A stretch of DNA of 64,000 bases from Antedon mediterranea. Lineage: Eukaryota > Echinodermata > Crinoidea > Comatulida > Antedonidae. Positions 63,071 to 64,000 of this stretch are shown here, in pieces. Every line of letters starts with the position of its first letter. Position 1 is the first letter of the stretch. The notes beneath the pieces are model-generated. The model worked only from the letters and a program-made list of their open reading frames with translations, was not told the DNA's origin and did not search any database. The stretch covers positions 11,900,501-11,964,500 of the forward strand of contig NC_092672.1 in assembly GCF_964355755.1 (NCBI RefSeq), read 5' to 3'. The position numbers and the translations under genes are program-made.

Positions 63071-64000
63071 TCGAAACGTGTATTTATTAATAAACCCATC
63101 AATCAATCAATCAATCGTTCGATTTATATAGCGCCATTCCAACATTCATTGCTCATGGCGCTGTAAAAAATCAGAAAAGGTGAGTTTTGAGTAGTGACTT
63201 AAAGTGACTCAATAATGATGTATGTTTAATGTTCAAGGGTAGGTGGTTCCAGAGCCTAGGTCCAGCAACACTGAAAGGCCGATCTCCCCAACTATGTTTG
63301 CTCATTGGAATGCCCAGTAGCACCTGATGACTAGATCTTAGTTCTCGCTTTCCCTTCTTGACTGTCAACAATTCTGAGAGATATTTTGGAGCGCAACTAT
63401 TTAGGCATCGGAACACCAGCAGCAGGATCTTAAATTTAACACGTGACTCCATGGGTAGCCAATTTAACTCTTTGAACAATGGTGTGACGTGATCATACTT
63501 CTTGGCACACATCACCAAGCGAGCTGCCCAATTTTGCACCTTCTGGAGAGTCCGCAACTGCTTCTTTGGCAGACCATACAGCAGGGAATTTCTCATATCA
63601 AGCCGACTGGTAACAAAAGCATGTACAATCTGCTCTGTTGCACAATGGTTCAAGTAACGTCTGATCTTGGCGATGTTACATAAATGGAAAATAGCAGATC
63701 GGCAGATTTTGTTGATATGTGATTCCATGGTCATTTTACAATCAAGTTGTACACCAAGGTTACGAACTTCTGATAATAGATTGACTAGTACGCCACCAAT
63801 ATGTAGGCCATCAAACCGGATCTTTTTTCTCTGCTGAAAAGAACCAAATAGGATCACCTCGGTCTTTTTATCATTTAGCTTGAGGAAGTTGGAGCCCATC
63901 CATTTTCTAATCTCAGCAGTGCATACTTCTAACCGTTTTACGGCGGACAGAAACTTGGTCTGGCAAGGCTTGACAGAAACGTAGATTTGTCATCTGCATA
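63071..64000 (-). mobile_element. 3' part of a CR1/L2-type LINE, continues beyond the window
   Basis: From the right edge: RT motif YADD (63989-64000), ORF2 C-terminal part (to 63171), a 3' UTR with the hairpin AGCGCCATGAG...ATGGCGCT (about 63133-63165), then a (GATT)n tail at about 63097-63117. The 5' part is outside the window. Confidence 0.8.
63171..63969 (-). pseudogene. LINE ORF2 C-terminal fragment, frameshifted after YADD
   Basis: Reverse transcriptase palm end and thumb of a CR1/L2-type ORF2: LNDKKTEVILFGS, HAFVTSRLDMRNSLLYGLP, VQNWAARLV, LNWLPMESRVKFKILLLVF, GDRPFSVAGPRLWNHLP and terminal FKSLLKTHLF. The frame is open from about 63969, not only from the first Met at 63899. Upstream, YADD lies in another frame, so one base is missing or extra near 63970-63980. 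RLDM replaces the usual RLDY. Confidence 0.82.

Overview
The window is AT-rich eukaryotic DNA: genes are split by introns with GT..AG borders, introns and spacers are long, and LTR, LINE, SINE, Helitron, P-like and foldback elements are dense. The frequent octamer TAGGCCTA, an Ig-domain receptor pair, a death-fold Roco protein and BEL/Pao, L2-like and P-like elements suggest a marine invertebrate. An echinoderm is my best guess, but the sequence alone does not prove it.

Layout. At 1-3180 (+) two intronless, tandemly duplicated genes encode near-identical type I membrane proteins with three Ig domains; the repeat period is exactly 1661 bp. From 3181 to about 14.9 kb I see no gene, only AT-rich spacer with TGA/ATC microsatellites, a short inverted-end repeat, a hairpin and a short tandem array.

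From 45876 down to 14988 (-) lies one large gene that I assembled by hand from 25 exons. All exon phases agree; the coding length is 3828 nt, or 1275 aa. It encodes ankyrin repeats, a Roc GTPase domain, a COR domain and a C-terminal pair of death-effector-like domains: a Roco protein built like DAPK1 without its kinase and with DEDs in place of a death domain. Its 5' half is an array of cloned ankyrin exons that grew by tandem duplication of exon plus intron. The duplicated introns have collected transposons, and several insertions can be read against an empty copy in the paralogous intron: a P-like element (35994-39395), a Helitron (41871-43162) and a foldback MITE (about 32619-32800). A 3.3-kb DNA transposon with about 490-bp inverted ends, carrying a broken PIN-like/CXC-type gene, sits 15 bp from an exon of the GTPase domain.

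From 45.9 to 64 kb is a transposon-rich spacer: a 5'-truncated L2-like LINE, an old inverted-repeat element, repeats with GCGCG words, a complete and very young BEL/Pao retrotransposon (53321-60645, 817-bp LTRs, GTACT target duplication, reading on the minus strand), a small element with inverted ends and a tRNA-like segment, and the 3' part of a CR1/L2-type LINE that runs off the right end.

Functionally, the Ig receptors (cell surface) and the Roco-DED protein (cytosolic GTPase-gated death-fold scaffold) could both serve recognition or death signalling, but nothing in the sequence links them beyond being about 12 kb apart.
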